Virus record (IMG/VR): IMGVR_UViG_3300046530_000200
Location: 1 to 49,333 of that record
Strand: one strand, 5' to 3'
Source of the DNA: a virus
DNA length: 49,333 nucleotides
Shown: positions 1 to 6,405 of the stretch, one piece after another
How positions within the stretch are numbered: position 1 is the stretch's first letter
Layout of the letters: every line of letters starts with the position of its first letter
The notes under the pieces: generated by a model
Told to the model about the DNA's origin: nothing
Database searches by the model: none
Seen by the model: the letters and a program-made list of their open reading frames with translations, nothing else
Translations under genes and position numbers: made by a program

Positions 1-465
1 CCATTGATCCCGATCCGATGCTACCGTCACCGGAATCGACACCGCATCACGCATCGCCTTCACACAATCGGCCACCAACTGCGGATGCCCCATCAGGCAC
101 GCACCGATCATATTGTTCTGCACTCGATCACTCGGGCAGCCGACGTTCAGGTTTACCTCGTCGTAGCCGTGGTCCTGGGCCATGCGGGCACAGGCGGCCA
201 GGTCCAGTGGGACACTGCCGCCGAGTTGCAGGGCGAGCGGATGCTCGGCTTCGTTGTGACGCAAGAAACGGTCGTGGTCGCCGTTGAGCAGCGCGCCGGT
301 GGTGACCATTTCGGTGTAGAGCAGTGCGTGCTTGGAGAGCAGTCGCAGGAAGAAACGGCAGTGGCGGTCGGTCCAGTCCATCATCGGCGCCACGCTAAAG
401 CGGCGAGACGGCTCGGAACGGGTATGGCTAGAGTTTACGGGCGCTTCAGCTTTTTCGAAGTTCAT
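1..465 (-). CDS. dusA: tRNA-dihydrouridine(20/20a) synthase DusA, 5' part, runs off the left edge
   Basis: DusA reduces uridine to dihydrouridine in the D-loop of tRNAs, using FMN and NADPH. Reading leftward from the ATG at 465-463, the protein shows the DusA-type N-terminus: [17 protein letters not shown] near residues 25-41, then [16 protein letters not shown], and [12 protein letters not shown], which carries the catalytic cysteine. The first 20 or so residues ([13 protein letters not shown]...) lie outside the attachment core and are therefore supplied by the prophage. Near positions 22-24 two bases seem to be missing: the expected VKHRIGI motif reads VASDRD in frame but returns in the next frame. 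This is either a real frameshift that kills the gene or a sequence error at the edge. The family assignment is secure; functionality is not. Confidence 0.93.
   Translation of the reverse strand, partial: MNFEKAEAPVNSSHTRSEPSRRFSVAPMMDWTDRHCRFFLRLLSKHALLYTEMVTTGALLNGDHDRFLRHNEAEHPLALQLGGSVPLDLAACARMAQDHGYDEVNLNVGCPSDRVQNNMIGACLMGHPQLVADCVKAMRDAVSIPVTVASDRDQW
377..408. other. attL, prophage left attachment site inside dusA
   Basis: This stretch encodes the conserved [11 protein letters not shown] segment of dusA and matches 47136-47167 at 26 of 32 bases. The longest identical run is TCCATCATCGG (377-387). The integrase lies about 190 bases away. Integration at the 5' end of dusA by dedicated tyrosine recombinases is a known pattern. 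I infer that crossover took place within this imperfect core. Confidence 0.85.
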
Positions 466-522
466 TGATACTGATCTTTTATACAGCGGTTTTTACCCAT
501 TTTTCCTTGTCTTTCGAAGTCG

Positions 523-562
523 GTTGCTACAATGTAGCAAGCGAATTCGGCAATGTAGCAAC
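523..562. promoter_or_regulatory. Repeated TGTAGCAA sites upstream of the integrase (possible Int arm or Xis sites)
   Basis: Three copies of the octamer TGTAGCAA lie just before the integrase start: inverted at 524-531 and direct at 533-540 and 554-561. The outer pair forms a perfect 9-base inverted repeat (GTTGCTACA and TGTAGCAAC). Sites like this between att and int usually bind the integrase arm domain or an excisionase, and could also autoregulate int. No xis gene was recognised nearby. Confidence 0.5.
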
Positions 563-567
563 TGGAA

Positions 568-1671
568 ATGGGCACGATTACATCACGCAAGCGCAAGGAC
601 AACTCGACGGCCTACACGGCGCAGATACGGATCAATCGGGACGGGCGCACAGTTTATCAGGAAAGCCAAACCTTCGACCGAAAGCAGGTAGCCCAGGCTT
701 GGATCAAACGGCGTGAGACGGAGCTGGCTGAGCCTGGTGCGATTGAGCGCGCAAACCGTAAGGGTGTGACGATCAGGAAGATGATCGAGCAGTATCTGGA
801 CGAGTACGAGAAGATCCGGCCGCTGGGCAAGACCAAGAACGCGACGTTGAAGGCTATCAAGGATACCTGGTTGGGCGACCTCGACGACTCGGCTCTGACC
901 AGTCAGAAGCTCGTGGAGTTCGCACAGTGGCGGATGAGTAAAGAGGGTGGCGGTGTTCAGGCGCAGACGGTCGGTAATGATCTCTCGCACCTGGGTGCGG
1001 TCCTGTCCGTGGCGCGACCGGCGTGGGGCTACGAGGTAGATCCACTGGCCATGCCTGACGCACGCAAGGTGTTGCGAAAACTGGGCATGGTGAGCAAGAG
1101 CAAGGAGCGTAACCGTCGTCCGACGCTCGAGGAGCTAGACAAGTTGATGAAGCACTTTTTCGAAATGCAGCTGCGTCGCCCCGAGTCTATCAACATGCCG
1201 AAAATGATAGCGTTTGCTCTCTTCTCGACGCGCCGACAGGAGGAGATCACGCGGATTCGCTGGGATGATCTCGACGAGTCCCGGCAGGCCGTCCTGGTGC
1301 GTGACATGAAGAACCCCGGACAGAAGATCGGCAACGATGTGTGGTGCCATTTGCCGGATGAGGCCTGGGCGATCCTGCAGAGCATGCCCAGGACCGAGCG
1401 GGAGATCTTCCCGTACAACTCCAGGTCGGTGTCGGCCTCCTTCACGCGGGCGTGTCCGTTGCTTGGGATCGATGATCTACATTTCCACGATCTACGACAT
1501 GAGGGCGTTAGCTGGCTCTTTGAGATGGGCTGGGACATCCCTCTGGTATCCAGTGTCTCTGGTCATAGAGACTGGAACTCGTTACGTCGCTACACTCATC
1601 TCCGTGGACGGGGTAATAGGTACAAAAAGTGGGTCTGGTTGGATAGGGTATTAACCATGAGCACTGAATAA
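568..1671 (+). CDS. int: Tyrosine recombinase (dusA-targeting phage integrase)
   Basis: This is a 367-residue site-specific recombinase that would integrate and excise the element at the dusA att site. The N-terminus has an arm-binding-like region (RKRKDNSTAYTAQIR), followed by a SAM-like core-binding domain (about 65-175) and the catalytic domain (about 185-350). The catalytic residues are visible: R222 in STRRQEEI, H307 and R310 in HDLRHEG, H333 in SGHRDW, and nucleophile Y342 in RRYTHL. The ATG at 568 gives a normal family length. Its position directly beside attL and its orientation away from dusA match the dusA-specific integrase class. Expression is probably tied to the TGTAGCAA repeats just upstream. 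Confidence 0.96.
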   Translation: MGTITSRKRKDNSTAYTAQIRINRDGRTVYQESQTFDRKQVAQAWIKRRETELAEPGAIERANRKGVTIRKMIEQYLDEYEKIRPLGKTKNATLKAIKDTWLGDLDDSALTSQKLVEFAQWRMSKEGGGVQAQTVGNDLSHLGAVLSVARPAWGYEVDPLAMPDARKVLRKLGMVSKSKERNRRPTLEELDKLMKHFFEMQLRRPESINMPKMIAFALFSTRRQEEITRIRWDDLDESRQAVLVRDMKNPGQKIGNDVWCHLPDEAWAILQSMPRTEREIFPYNSRSVSASFTRACPLLGIDDLHFHDLRHEGVSWLFEMGWDIPLVSSVSGHRDWNSLRRYTHLRGRGNRYKKWVWLDRVLTMSTE

Positions 1672-1737
1672 AAAAGTTGTTATGTTTTGTCAATGTCCCT
1701 TTGTTCGATGAATAAAAAGTAGCGTCATGGGTGATAA

Positions 1738-2649
1738 ATGGAATTGAAAATTGTATGGTGGAATACTGGGATGTCTCCGCCGACGACGAGAAAAATAAAG
1801 GATAAGAGAGGTTCTGAAGGGCTCACAACTGTATTGCGGCACCTACTGATTGATGATGGGGTTGATTTGTTAGGGCTGTGTGAGGTCGCGCCTTTGGAAA
1901 TATCAGTTATTGATGCTTTGTTGGGGGATTGTGGGCTAGAAGATTATAAAGTTCAGTCTCTGTATAATTCTGTTGGTAATAGCGTTAATGATTTTTGTAT
2001 TGTGTTTAATGATAAAAAGTTGAAGTATTTGGATCATCAGTTTGTAAATCGACGCGACGAAAATCGAGTGTTCTATAAAGCCGGGGTTAAAGTAAGGCTT
2101 GTTGCCTGCGAGGGAACGGTTTTTAATGTTTATCTTTCTCACTGGCAGAGCAGACGCTCGATGCATGATAAACCCCATAGGGCTGGATTGGGTAGCACTT
2201 TAAGAGATTCTATAAATTCGGTGTTTCAGGCTACGGGGGAAAATTCCCATGTCATTTTAATGGGCGATTTTAACGATGATCCATATGAAGACTCGATGAC
2301 TCACCACCTGAAGGCAACGCGTGATAAAAATTTTGTTCTGGCGAATAAGCGTGTCCTGTATAACCCCTTTTGGAGAGAGATGGGAGCTTTGATTCCATAT
2401 GTGCATACTGATAGGTCCGTATGGGATTACCCTTACGGTACCTGTTATTACAAGAATCATAGCGAGATGACCTTCTGGAAAACTTTCGATCAAATATTGT
2501 TTTCCTCATCGTTCTTTGGTAAGAATAATTGGCATCTGTCGGAAGGAGCGACTAAAATATATTCTCTAGTTGAGTTTGGTCGCTACTTTGAGGATTGGAG
2601 CAAGGTGTCTGATCATTTGCCGGTTTCAACAAAGGTTATGAGGGTCTGA
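1738..2649 (+). CDS. Endonuclease/exonuclease/phosphatase (EEP) superfamily protein
   Basis: This 303-residue protein has the complete EEP catalytic signature: N9 in WWNTG, E49 in LLGLCEV, H135 in LSHWQSRR, D177 and N179 in MGDFNDD, and D292-H293 in SDHLPV. The fold covers Mg-dependent DNases such as DNase I and ExoIII as well as phosphodiesterases. I can call metal-dependent phosphoesterase or nuclease activity, but not the substrate. There is no signal peptide, so it is probably cytoplasmic. The gene is AT-rich compared with the phage backbone, which suggests cargo picked up by transfer. It is followed after one base by 2651-3538, so the two genes are almost certainly co-transcribed and probably act together. 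A role in phage exclusion is possible but is inference. Confidence 0.85.
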   Translation: MELKIVWWNTGMSPPTTRKIKDKRGSEGLTTVLRHLLIDDGVDLLGLCEVAPLEISVIDALLGDCGLEDYKVQSLYNSVGNSVNDFCIVFNDKKLKYLDHQFVNRRDENRVFYKAGVKVRLVACEGTVFNVYLSHWQSRRSMHDKPHRAGLGSTLRDSINSVFQATGENSHVILMGDFNDDPYEDSMTHHLKATRDKNFVLANKRVLYNPFWREMGALIPYVHTDRSVWDYPYGTCYYKNHSEMTFWKTFDQILFSSSFFGKNNWHLSEGATKIYSLVEFGRYFEDWSKVSDHLPVSTKVMRV

Positions 2650-2650
2650 T

Positions 2651-3538
2651 ATGTTCGATTTTGTTGGGGCATTCAAGCGAGGCGTTAAGGCGGCAAAGGA
2701 TCTTAATAAGCACCAACTTGAAGTTGAAGAGGTTTTTCATGAGTTGTCAAGAAAGTTTCTGATTGCGACGGATGGTGAATTTGAAATAGTGCGTTCTAGT
2801 TCATTTGCATCAGGGGTTTCGGCAGCGTTAGAAGTTTTGAGTGGTGCTCCTCTAAACTCGCAGACTCAAACTGGTGGGTCAATACTCATACGGTCCAGAA
2901 GCAATGCTAATTTAAGTGCGAAAATTGCCAATTGGATTAAACATCCAAAAGGTTTTACTTTTGTACTCCACTTTGAGCAGCGAGAGATTATTTCGAAGAG
3001 TCAGGCGGAGTTGGGCGCTGCATTAGAAGAGCTTTTGAGCGCTCCAGTTGTAGGAAAGGCTTATTTGAATCTTCTGAGTTCACTTAAAAATAGTCGTAAA
3101 GAAAAAGAAGAAGTTGTCCAAAACCGTCCATTGAGAGTGACAAAAGAGGCGGCTACTTTGGCCGTAGCGAAACCTGTTGTTGTCAAGGTAGCGGCGAAGC
3201 ATGCAGCGAAACCTGCTGCGGCCAAGGCAGCTGCGAAGTCGGCAGCGGCCAGGGCTGCGGCAAAGCCTGCAGCGAAATCTGCTGCGGCCAAGGCAGCTGC
3301 GAAGCCGGCAGCGGCCAGGACTGCGGCAAAGCCTGTAGCGAAACCTGCAGCGGCAAAGCCCGCGGCGAAACCTGCATCAGTCAAGGCGCCTAAGCCAGCG
3401 GCGGCACATGTAGCGAAACCTGCGGTGCCCAAGCAATCCGATGCTCCAAATGCTGATGCGTTGGGTGACGGTGTGAATGAAATGACGCCCGGAACCTCTC
3501 AACGTGTGCTCAGTCCAGGTGCGAGTCCCACAAACTAA
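2651..3538 (+). CDS. Partner of the EEP protein, with a Lys/Ala/Pro-rich histone-H1-like tail
   Basis: This 295-residue protein is not recognised. Residues 1 to about 160 form a compact, mostly helical N-domain (MFDFVGAFKRGVKAAKDL...) with no motif I know. Residues about 165-265 are a low-complexity basic tail of repeated AAKPAAAK and AAKSAAAR units, like histone H1 or the Pseudomonas AlgP tail, and are expected to bind DNA non-specifically. The last 30 residues lose the repeat. The tail region is GC-rich while the N-domain is AT-rich, so the gene may be a domain fusion. With the EEP gene one base upstream, a plausible but unproven idea is that this protein brings the nuclease to DNA or restrains it. 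Confidence 0.7.
   Translation: MFDFVGAFKRGVKAAKDLNKHQLEVEEVFHELSRKFLIATDGEFEIVRSSSFASGVSAALEVLSGAPLNSQTQTGGSILIRSRSNANLSAKIANWIKHPKGFTFVLHFEQREIISKSQAELGAALEELLSAPVVGKAYLNLLSSLKNSRKEKEEVVQNRPLRVTKEAATLAVAKPVVVKVAAKHAAKPAAAKAAAKSAAARAAAKPAAKSAAAKAAAKPAAARTAAKPVAKPAAAKPAAKPASVKAPKPAAAHVAKPAVPKQSDAPNADALGDGVNEMTPGTSQRVLSPGASPTN
3203..3334 (+). repeat. Two tandem 66-bp repeat units in the basic-tail coding region
   Basis: The unit starting at 3203 (GCAGCGAAACCTGCTGCGG...) recurs at 3269 with only a few substitutions, and a degenerate third part follows. Each unit is 22 codons, so gain or loss of a unit would change tail length without shifting the frame. Confidence 0.85.
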
Positions 3539-3562
3539 GGCTTAGCATATGTAATGCTAGAT

Positions 3563-3594
3563 ATAAATAATGGGGCCAAAGCCCCATTATTTAT
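3563..3594. terminator. Bidirectional intrinsic terminator between convergent genes
   Basis: A perfect 14-bp stem (ATAAATAATGGGGC with its complement) closes a CAAA loop. The A/T-rich ends of the stem give U-runs in both directions. It lies between the end of the plus-strand cargo pair (3538) and the stop codon of the leftward early operon (3591), and so can end both transcripts. Confidence 0.85.
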
Positions 3595-3860
3595 GCAGCT
3601 CGTCCCATAAGCTTGTTTTGTTCCTTCGCAGCCTTTTCCCTTTGTCGGTCGATGTAGTCTGCTAAATCTTTGATATGAATCCCCAATGCCGCTTTCTGAG
3701 TGTCGGCCCCTAATCTAATTATTGGGACGTCAATCTCGCCATCAAGACGCTTTCGTTTGAATTTTTCTACAGTTAAGTTCATGTAGTCTTCACAGACGCG
3801 ATTCAGCGGAATAACGGCTTGCCCATCGTATTGGGCCATCAGCAGAAAAAGAGTATTCAT
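3591..3860 (-). CDS. prtN: Pyocin activator protein, PrtN family
   Basis: This 89-residue protein closely matches PrtN: it starts MNTLFLLMAQYDGQAVIPL and continues with KFKRKRLDGEIDVPIIRL and IHIKDLADYIDRQR. In P. aeruginosa, PrtN binds P-box sequences and switches on pyocin genes after RecA-driven cleavage of the repressor PrtR. Here it is the last gene of the leftward early operon; its ATG overlaps the stop of the previous gene (TAATG). I infer that it turns on late genes once the prophage repressor is cleaved. A second, more diverged PrtN-like gene lies upstream at 4702-5019. Confidence 0.9.
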   Translation of the reverse strand: MNTLFLLMAQYDGQAVIPLNRVCEDYMNLTVEKFKRKRLDGEIDVPIIRLGADTQKAALGIHIKDLADYIDRQREKAAKEQNKLMGRAA

Positions 3861-4216
3861 TAGGGCTCCAAAAAAAGATGCACATACCCCTGGGCAAGCT
3901 GCGCGGGCGGGCGATTCTGAGCGATTAGCGTTGCATTGGGTGTGGCTGCCTCGCGCAGCTTTTCGTGGGGTATGAGCGCCTCGGTGGTGCTGCTGGCAGA
4001 AGCAATAATGCCTGCTGCTGCGCAGCAGAGGCTGTTTGTTTCTGGTGTGTCGACGCTTGTTCTCTCGCAGAGCAAAGCGGTCGTGGATTGGGTGTCGTGC
4101 TGTTCCTGTTGCATGCCGCTTTCCTCCGAGGTTCGAGTGCGCGTTGGTTCATCAGCCGCTGGTGGGGCATGAGCCGGGGTGCGGTGGGTGTTGGATTGGG
4201 TGCAGATCTGGCTCAT
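3860..4216 (-). CDS. Hypothetical phage protein, 118 residues
   Basis: Not recognised. The protein is polar, rich in Thr, Ala, Pro and Glu in its first 60 residues, probably disordered, and has a cysteine pair in LCCAAAG near residue 85. It has no membrane segment. Support comes from context: its start overlaps the upstream stop (ATGA at 4216-4213) and its stop overlaps the prtN start (TAATG), the tight coupling expected inside a phage early operon. The opposite strand is also open over much of this span, but the overlaps favour the minus strand. Confidence 0.6.
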   Translation of the reverse strand: MSQICTQSNTHRTPAHAPPAADEPTRTRTSEESGMQQEQHDTQSTTALLCERTSVDTPETNSLCCAAAGIIASASSTTEALIPHEKLREAATPNATLIAQNRPPAQLAQGYVHLFLEP

Positions 4217-4644
4217 GCGGCGTTCTCCTGATCTGCTGGCTTTAATAGCGCTGCGATGGCGAGCGCCTCATCGCGCAAGGCGTGGGTTTCGCGTTCGAGT
4301 TTTTTCCCCGTGGGGAAGGCGGCGAACGTCTCGGCCGCGATCCGAAGTTTCTCGGCAATCTCCAGCAGAGTGATCCGTGCAGGTTCTCCAAGTTGCGAGG
4401 CCTCTACGGCGCGTTTGTAAAAGTCGTAGAGTTGTTCGTGTTTGTTTTGAGCCTGCTTGAGCGATAGCCTGAGGTTGCGGATCTCTTCAGATTTGTCAGC
4501 GCTCTGAACGGCTATGCCTTCGCTGTAGCCTTCTGAATAGCCCTCAGTCAGGCCGTTGCTGAATCCGTTCCGATAGGCGAGCCAGTAACCGCCGGCGATC
4601 ATTAGGACGATTGCTATCAGCGCGTAGATCTGAACTGCAGTCAT
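4213..4644 (-). CDS. Single-pass membrane protein with a coiled coil
   Basis: This 143-residue protein starts MTAVQIYALIAIVLMIAGGYWLAY, an N-terminal transmembrane anchor (about 4-22). A glycine-rich linker with YSEGYSEG repeats follows, and then a long helical, probably coiled-coil region in the cytoplasm or periplasm. I chose the ATG at 4644 because AGGAG lies 7 bases upstream; an ATG at 4668 lacks a ribosome binding site. It sits in the leftward early operon, coupled by ATGA to the next gene. Function is unknown; similar anchored helical proteins are common among phage early genes. Confidence 0.7.
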   Translation of the reverse strand: MTAVQIYALIAIVLMIAGGYWLAYRNGFSNGLTEGYSEGYSEGIAVQSADKSEEIRNLRLSLKQAQNKHEQLYDFYKRAVEASQLGEPARITLLEIAEKLRIAAETFAAFPTGKKLERETHALRDEALAIAALLKPADQENAA

Positions 4645-4701
4645 GTGGTGTGCTCCTGGTGATGTCATTGGCTGGTGGTGGCAGCCGTTCAGTTTTGGGT
4701 G

Positions 4702-5019
4702 TTACTCGGTGGATTCTTCCTGCTGTCGCTGCATATCTTCGTCAGCCTTGTAGGCGCGGATGTCGATCAGTGAGGCGACGTGCCGGATGTGGGCGTACTT
4801 CGGTGCCTTTCGACTGGTGTCCAGCGTGGTGATGGGGAGCTGGATGCGGCCGCTGCTGATCTCGGCCACGAACGACTGTTCGTTGAGGTTGCGAAAGTAC
4901 TGCTCGCGCACTTTGTCCAGCGGGATCAGCACGTCGCCGAAGATGCGATAGAGCAGTTCGACGGTGGCTGATTCCGGTGCTGGGTGCAGGCGAAGCGGGT
5001 TTTGTGCTGTGTTACTCAT
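4702..5019 (-). CDS. Second PrtN-like regulator
   Basis: This 105-residue protein aligns with the PrtN plan: VELLYRIFGDVLIPLDKVREQYF corresponds to the PrtN start, then SSGRIQLPITTLD, then YAHIRHVASLIDIRAYKA for the C-terminal helix. Compared with the 3591-3860 copy it has about 20 extra N-terminal residues and a charged C-terminus. AGGAGG precedes the ATG at 5019. Two PrtN-family genes in one early operon suggest either two target promoter sets or heteromer formation. The family call is by eye and less certain than for the shorter copy. Confidence 0.75.
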   Translation of the reverse strand: MSNTAQNPLRLHPAPESATVELLYRIFGDVLIPLDKVREQYFRNLNEQSFVAEISSGRIQLPITTLDTSRKAPKYAHIRHVASLIDIRAYKADEDMQRQQEESTE

Positions 5020-5191
5020 GGCTTTGTTGGGCCTCCTTGCGTTGTGTTCTTGCCGGGTGGTTCCAGGCGTTCAGGCAGTGGCGTTTGGTCAGCTCCCGCA
5101 GATGCTCCGGCACTTCGAGGAGCGCGGCGTTGCGCTCCTCGCGTGTACGCATGGCGACGATCTGGCGGGCGTACTCTCTAGGCCACGTCAC
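5012..5191 (-). CDS. Small phage protein, 59 residues (GTG start)
   Basis: This short frame contains WPREYARQIVAMRTREERNA and then EVPEHLRELTKRHCLNAW, a charged helical protein of a type often seen beside prophage early genes in Pseudomonas. The GTG at 5191 overlaps the end of the upstream gene, and the TAA at 5012 overlaps the start of the PrtN-like gene by 8 bases, so it fills the gap exactly in the operon. A shorter 46-residue version from the ATG at 5152 is possible. No function can be assigned. Confidence 0.65.
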   Translation of the reverse strand: MTWPREYARQIVAMRTREERNAALLEVPEHLRELTKRHCLNAWNHPARTQRKEAQQSHE

Positions 5192-5462
5192 GGCTGTCTA
5201 CCGGGATGGCGGGTAGATCCAATCCCAGTTGCTCGGCCAGCCAGCGGATGCCGGGTTGTTTGACCCGGGTTGATTGGCTGTACTGCATGCCGAGCTGCTC
5301 GTGATACCAATGGCCGTCCTTGACCTTCAGGTAATCGCGGTCGCGGTCGGGGTAAGCCGGTAGGTTGCGTTCGTTGAGCAGACCCTTTTCCCGCATCTGG
5401 CTGATGAGTTTGGGTCGGGTTAGGCCGAGGTGGTTTGCGGCTTGGGCGAGTGTGCGATCCAT
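5178..5462 (-). CDS. Phage antirepressor-type protein (KilAC-like domain)
   Basis: This 94-residue protein reads as a stand-alone KilAC-like DNA-binding module: DRTLAQAANHLGLTRPKLISQMREKGLLN is a helix-turn-helix of the KilAC pattern, followed by the typical YPDRDRDYLKVKDG and the late TRVKQPGIRWLAEQLGL. KilAC domains are found at the C-terminus of phage antirepressors such as P1 Ant. I start it at the ATG at 5462 because GAGGGGGAT lies just upstream. The N-terminal Bro/Ant domain of larger antirepressors is absent. It sits in the repressor-controlled leftward operon, fitting a role in induction. Confidence 0.7.
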   Translation of the reverse strand: MDRTLAQAANHLGLTRPKLISQMREKGLLNERNLPAYPDRDRDYLKVKDGHWYHEQLGMQYSQSTRVKQPGIRWLAEQLGLDLPAIPVDSRDVA

Positions 5463-5472
5463 GACATCCCCC

Positions 5473-6063
5473 TCAAACGGCGTGCGCAGCAGGCGTTGCT
5501 GCAACAGCTAAGTGGTTGATGGACTCGGTGACCTTGCCGTAGATCTCGACATCGGTGCCGCACACGGTGAAGCACTTGGTGTGTGGGCTCTTTACGCCGA
5601 TGCTGAGAATGGTGGTGACGCCTGGGCGTGTGTGGGTGCGGTGCACCGCGACGTGCAGGGGGACGTCGAAGCCCATATCGAGACTCAGTACGCCGCCGGT
5701 GCGCACCAACTCGAGCACGCGTTGTTTGTCCTGGACTTCAAACCGACCGTATTCGCGACTTGCGTGAGAAAGTTGCACCTGGTCGCTGGTGTTGCTCGGG
5801 TCGAACGGACCGTTGGCAATTTCTTCGATGAAGTCGGCCAGCTTGAGATGCATCTTCTTGCCGTTTTTCAAGGTCAGCGTGTGGCGTTCACTGCCCAGTT
5901 CGACGACGAAAATGGTCTCCGATGTGCCACGTTCAACCTTGAGACGGAACGCCAAGGATTCACGTTTGGGGGTCGACCTCAAGACGTGATTGAAGGTCTC
6001 GGTCAGGTTGGCCTGGGCATTGAGCAACTGCAGGGTGCGGTTGTCGAGTTTGAACTTTCTCAT
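5473..6063 (-). CDS. Hypothetical phage early protein, 196 residues
   Basis: Not recognised as a named family. The protein (MRKFKLDNRTLQLLNAQ...) is mixed alpha/beta with many Thr, Val and His residues, including VPLHVAVHRTHTRPG in the C-terminal half, and has no membrane segment. The start at 6063 is preceded by GGAGGG, and its ATG overlaps the TGA of the upstream small gene. It is the largest gene of the leftward early operon, and expression should depend on the operator-covered promoter near 6273-6301. Confidence 0.65.
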   Translation of the reverse strand: MRKFKLDNRTLQLLNAQANLTETFNHVLRSTPKRESLAFRLKVERGTSETIFVVELGSERHTLTLKNGKKMHLKLADFIEEIANGPFDPSNTSDQVQLSHASREYGRFEVQDKQRVLELVRTGGVLSLDMGFDVPLHVAVHRTHTRPGVTTILSIGVKSPHTKCFTVCGTDVEIYGKVTESINHLAVAATPAAHAV

Positions 6064-6236
6064 GCTGCGTGCCCTCCGCCGTTCGGGTCGAAAGGGGCGG
6101 GGGCTGTACGGGCTTTCTGCTTCGGTTTGGTGGTGACAAACGAGCAGCCGCATTCGCGGGCCAAGCGGCGTATTTCGAAGATGCGGAACGGGTCAGCAGC
6201 GGCCGGATGGACGTGCAGGGTGGCTGTGGCGTGCAT
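6060..6236 (-). CDS. Small phage early protein, 58 residues, first gene of the leftward operon
   Basis: The frame starts MHATATLHVHPAAADPFRIF and continues EIRRLARECGCSFVTTKPK, ending at a TGA that overlaps the next ATG (ATGA at 6063-6060). It is a soluble protein with a short helix and two adjacent cysteines separated by one residue. No function can be given. It is the first gene after the operator-controlled leftward promoter, with its start about 37 bases from the -10 element, so it heads the transcript that includes the KilAC-like and PrtN-like genes. Confidence 0.65.
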   Translation of the reverse strand: MHATATLHVHPAAADPFRIFEIRRLARECGCSFVTTKPKQKARTAPAPFDPNGGGHAA

Positions 6237-6272
6237 GGTATTGCCTCGCTCTGTGGTGGAAGAGTGAGGTCA

Positions 6273-6337
6273 AATATCAATCATTGGTTGCGATAAATCA
6301 ACTATTGGTTGATATATGAGGCTGACCTGAAAATATT
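6273..6337. promoter_or_regulatory. Left operator region with divergent promoters and two repressor operators
   Basis: Two 17-bp operators fit ATCAAC-N5-GTTGAT: a perfect one at 6297-6313 (centre TATTG) and a weaker one at 6276-6292. Their starts are 21 bp apart, so they lie on one DNA face. A leftward promoter reads TTGATT (-35, 6301-6296) and GATATT (-10, 6278-6273) with 17-bp spacing; both boxes overlap operators. A rightward promoter for the gene at 6406 may use TTGATA (6309-6314) and AATATT (6332-6337). The same half-sites occur beside the repressor gene, so repressor control of both directions is a strong inference. Confidence 0.75.
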
Positions 6338-6405
6338 TTTCCCGTTGGGCGGTCAAAAGCTATCCTTCAGGAACCCGTTTGTAGATATCCACCGGAGCGT
6401 TCTGT

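Noticed and set aside
4-468. Plus-strand open frame of 154 codons at the left edge
   Set aside because: It is the shadow of dusA on the minus strand, which has clear family motifs.
3061-3432. Minus-strand frame of Ala/Gly/Phe repeats
   Set aside because: It is the antisense of the Lys/Ala/Pro tail; GC-rich repeats keep the opposite strand open by chance.
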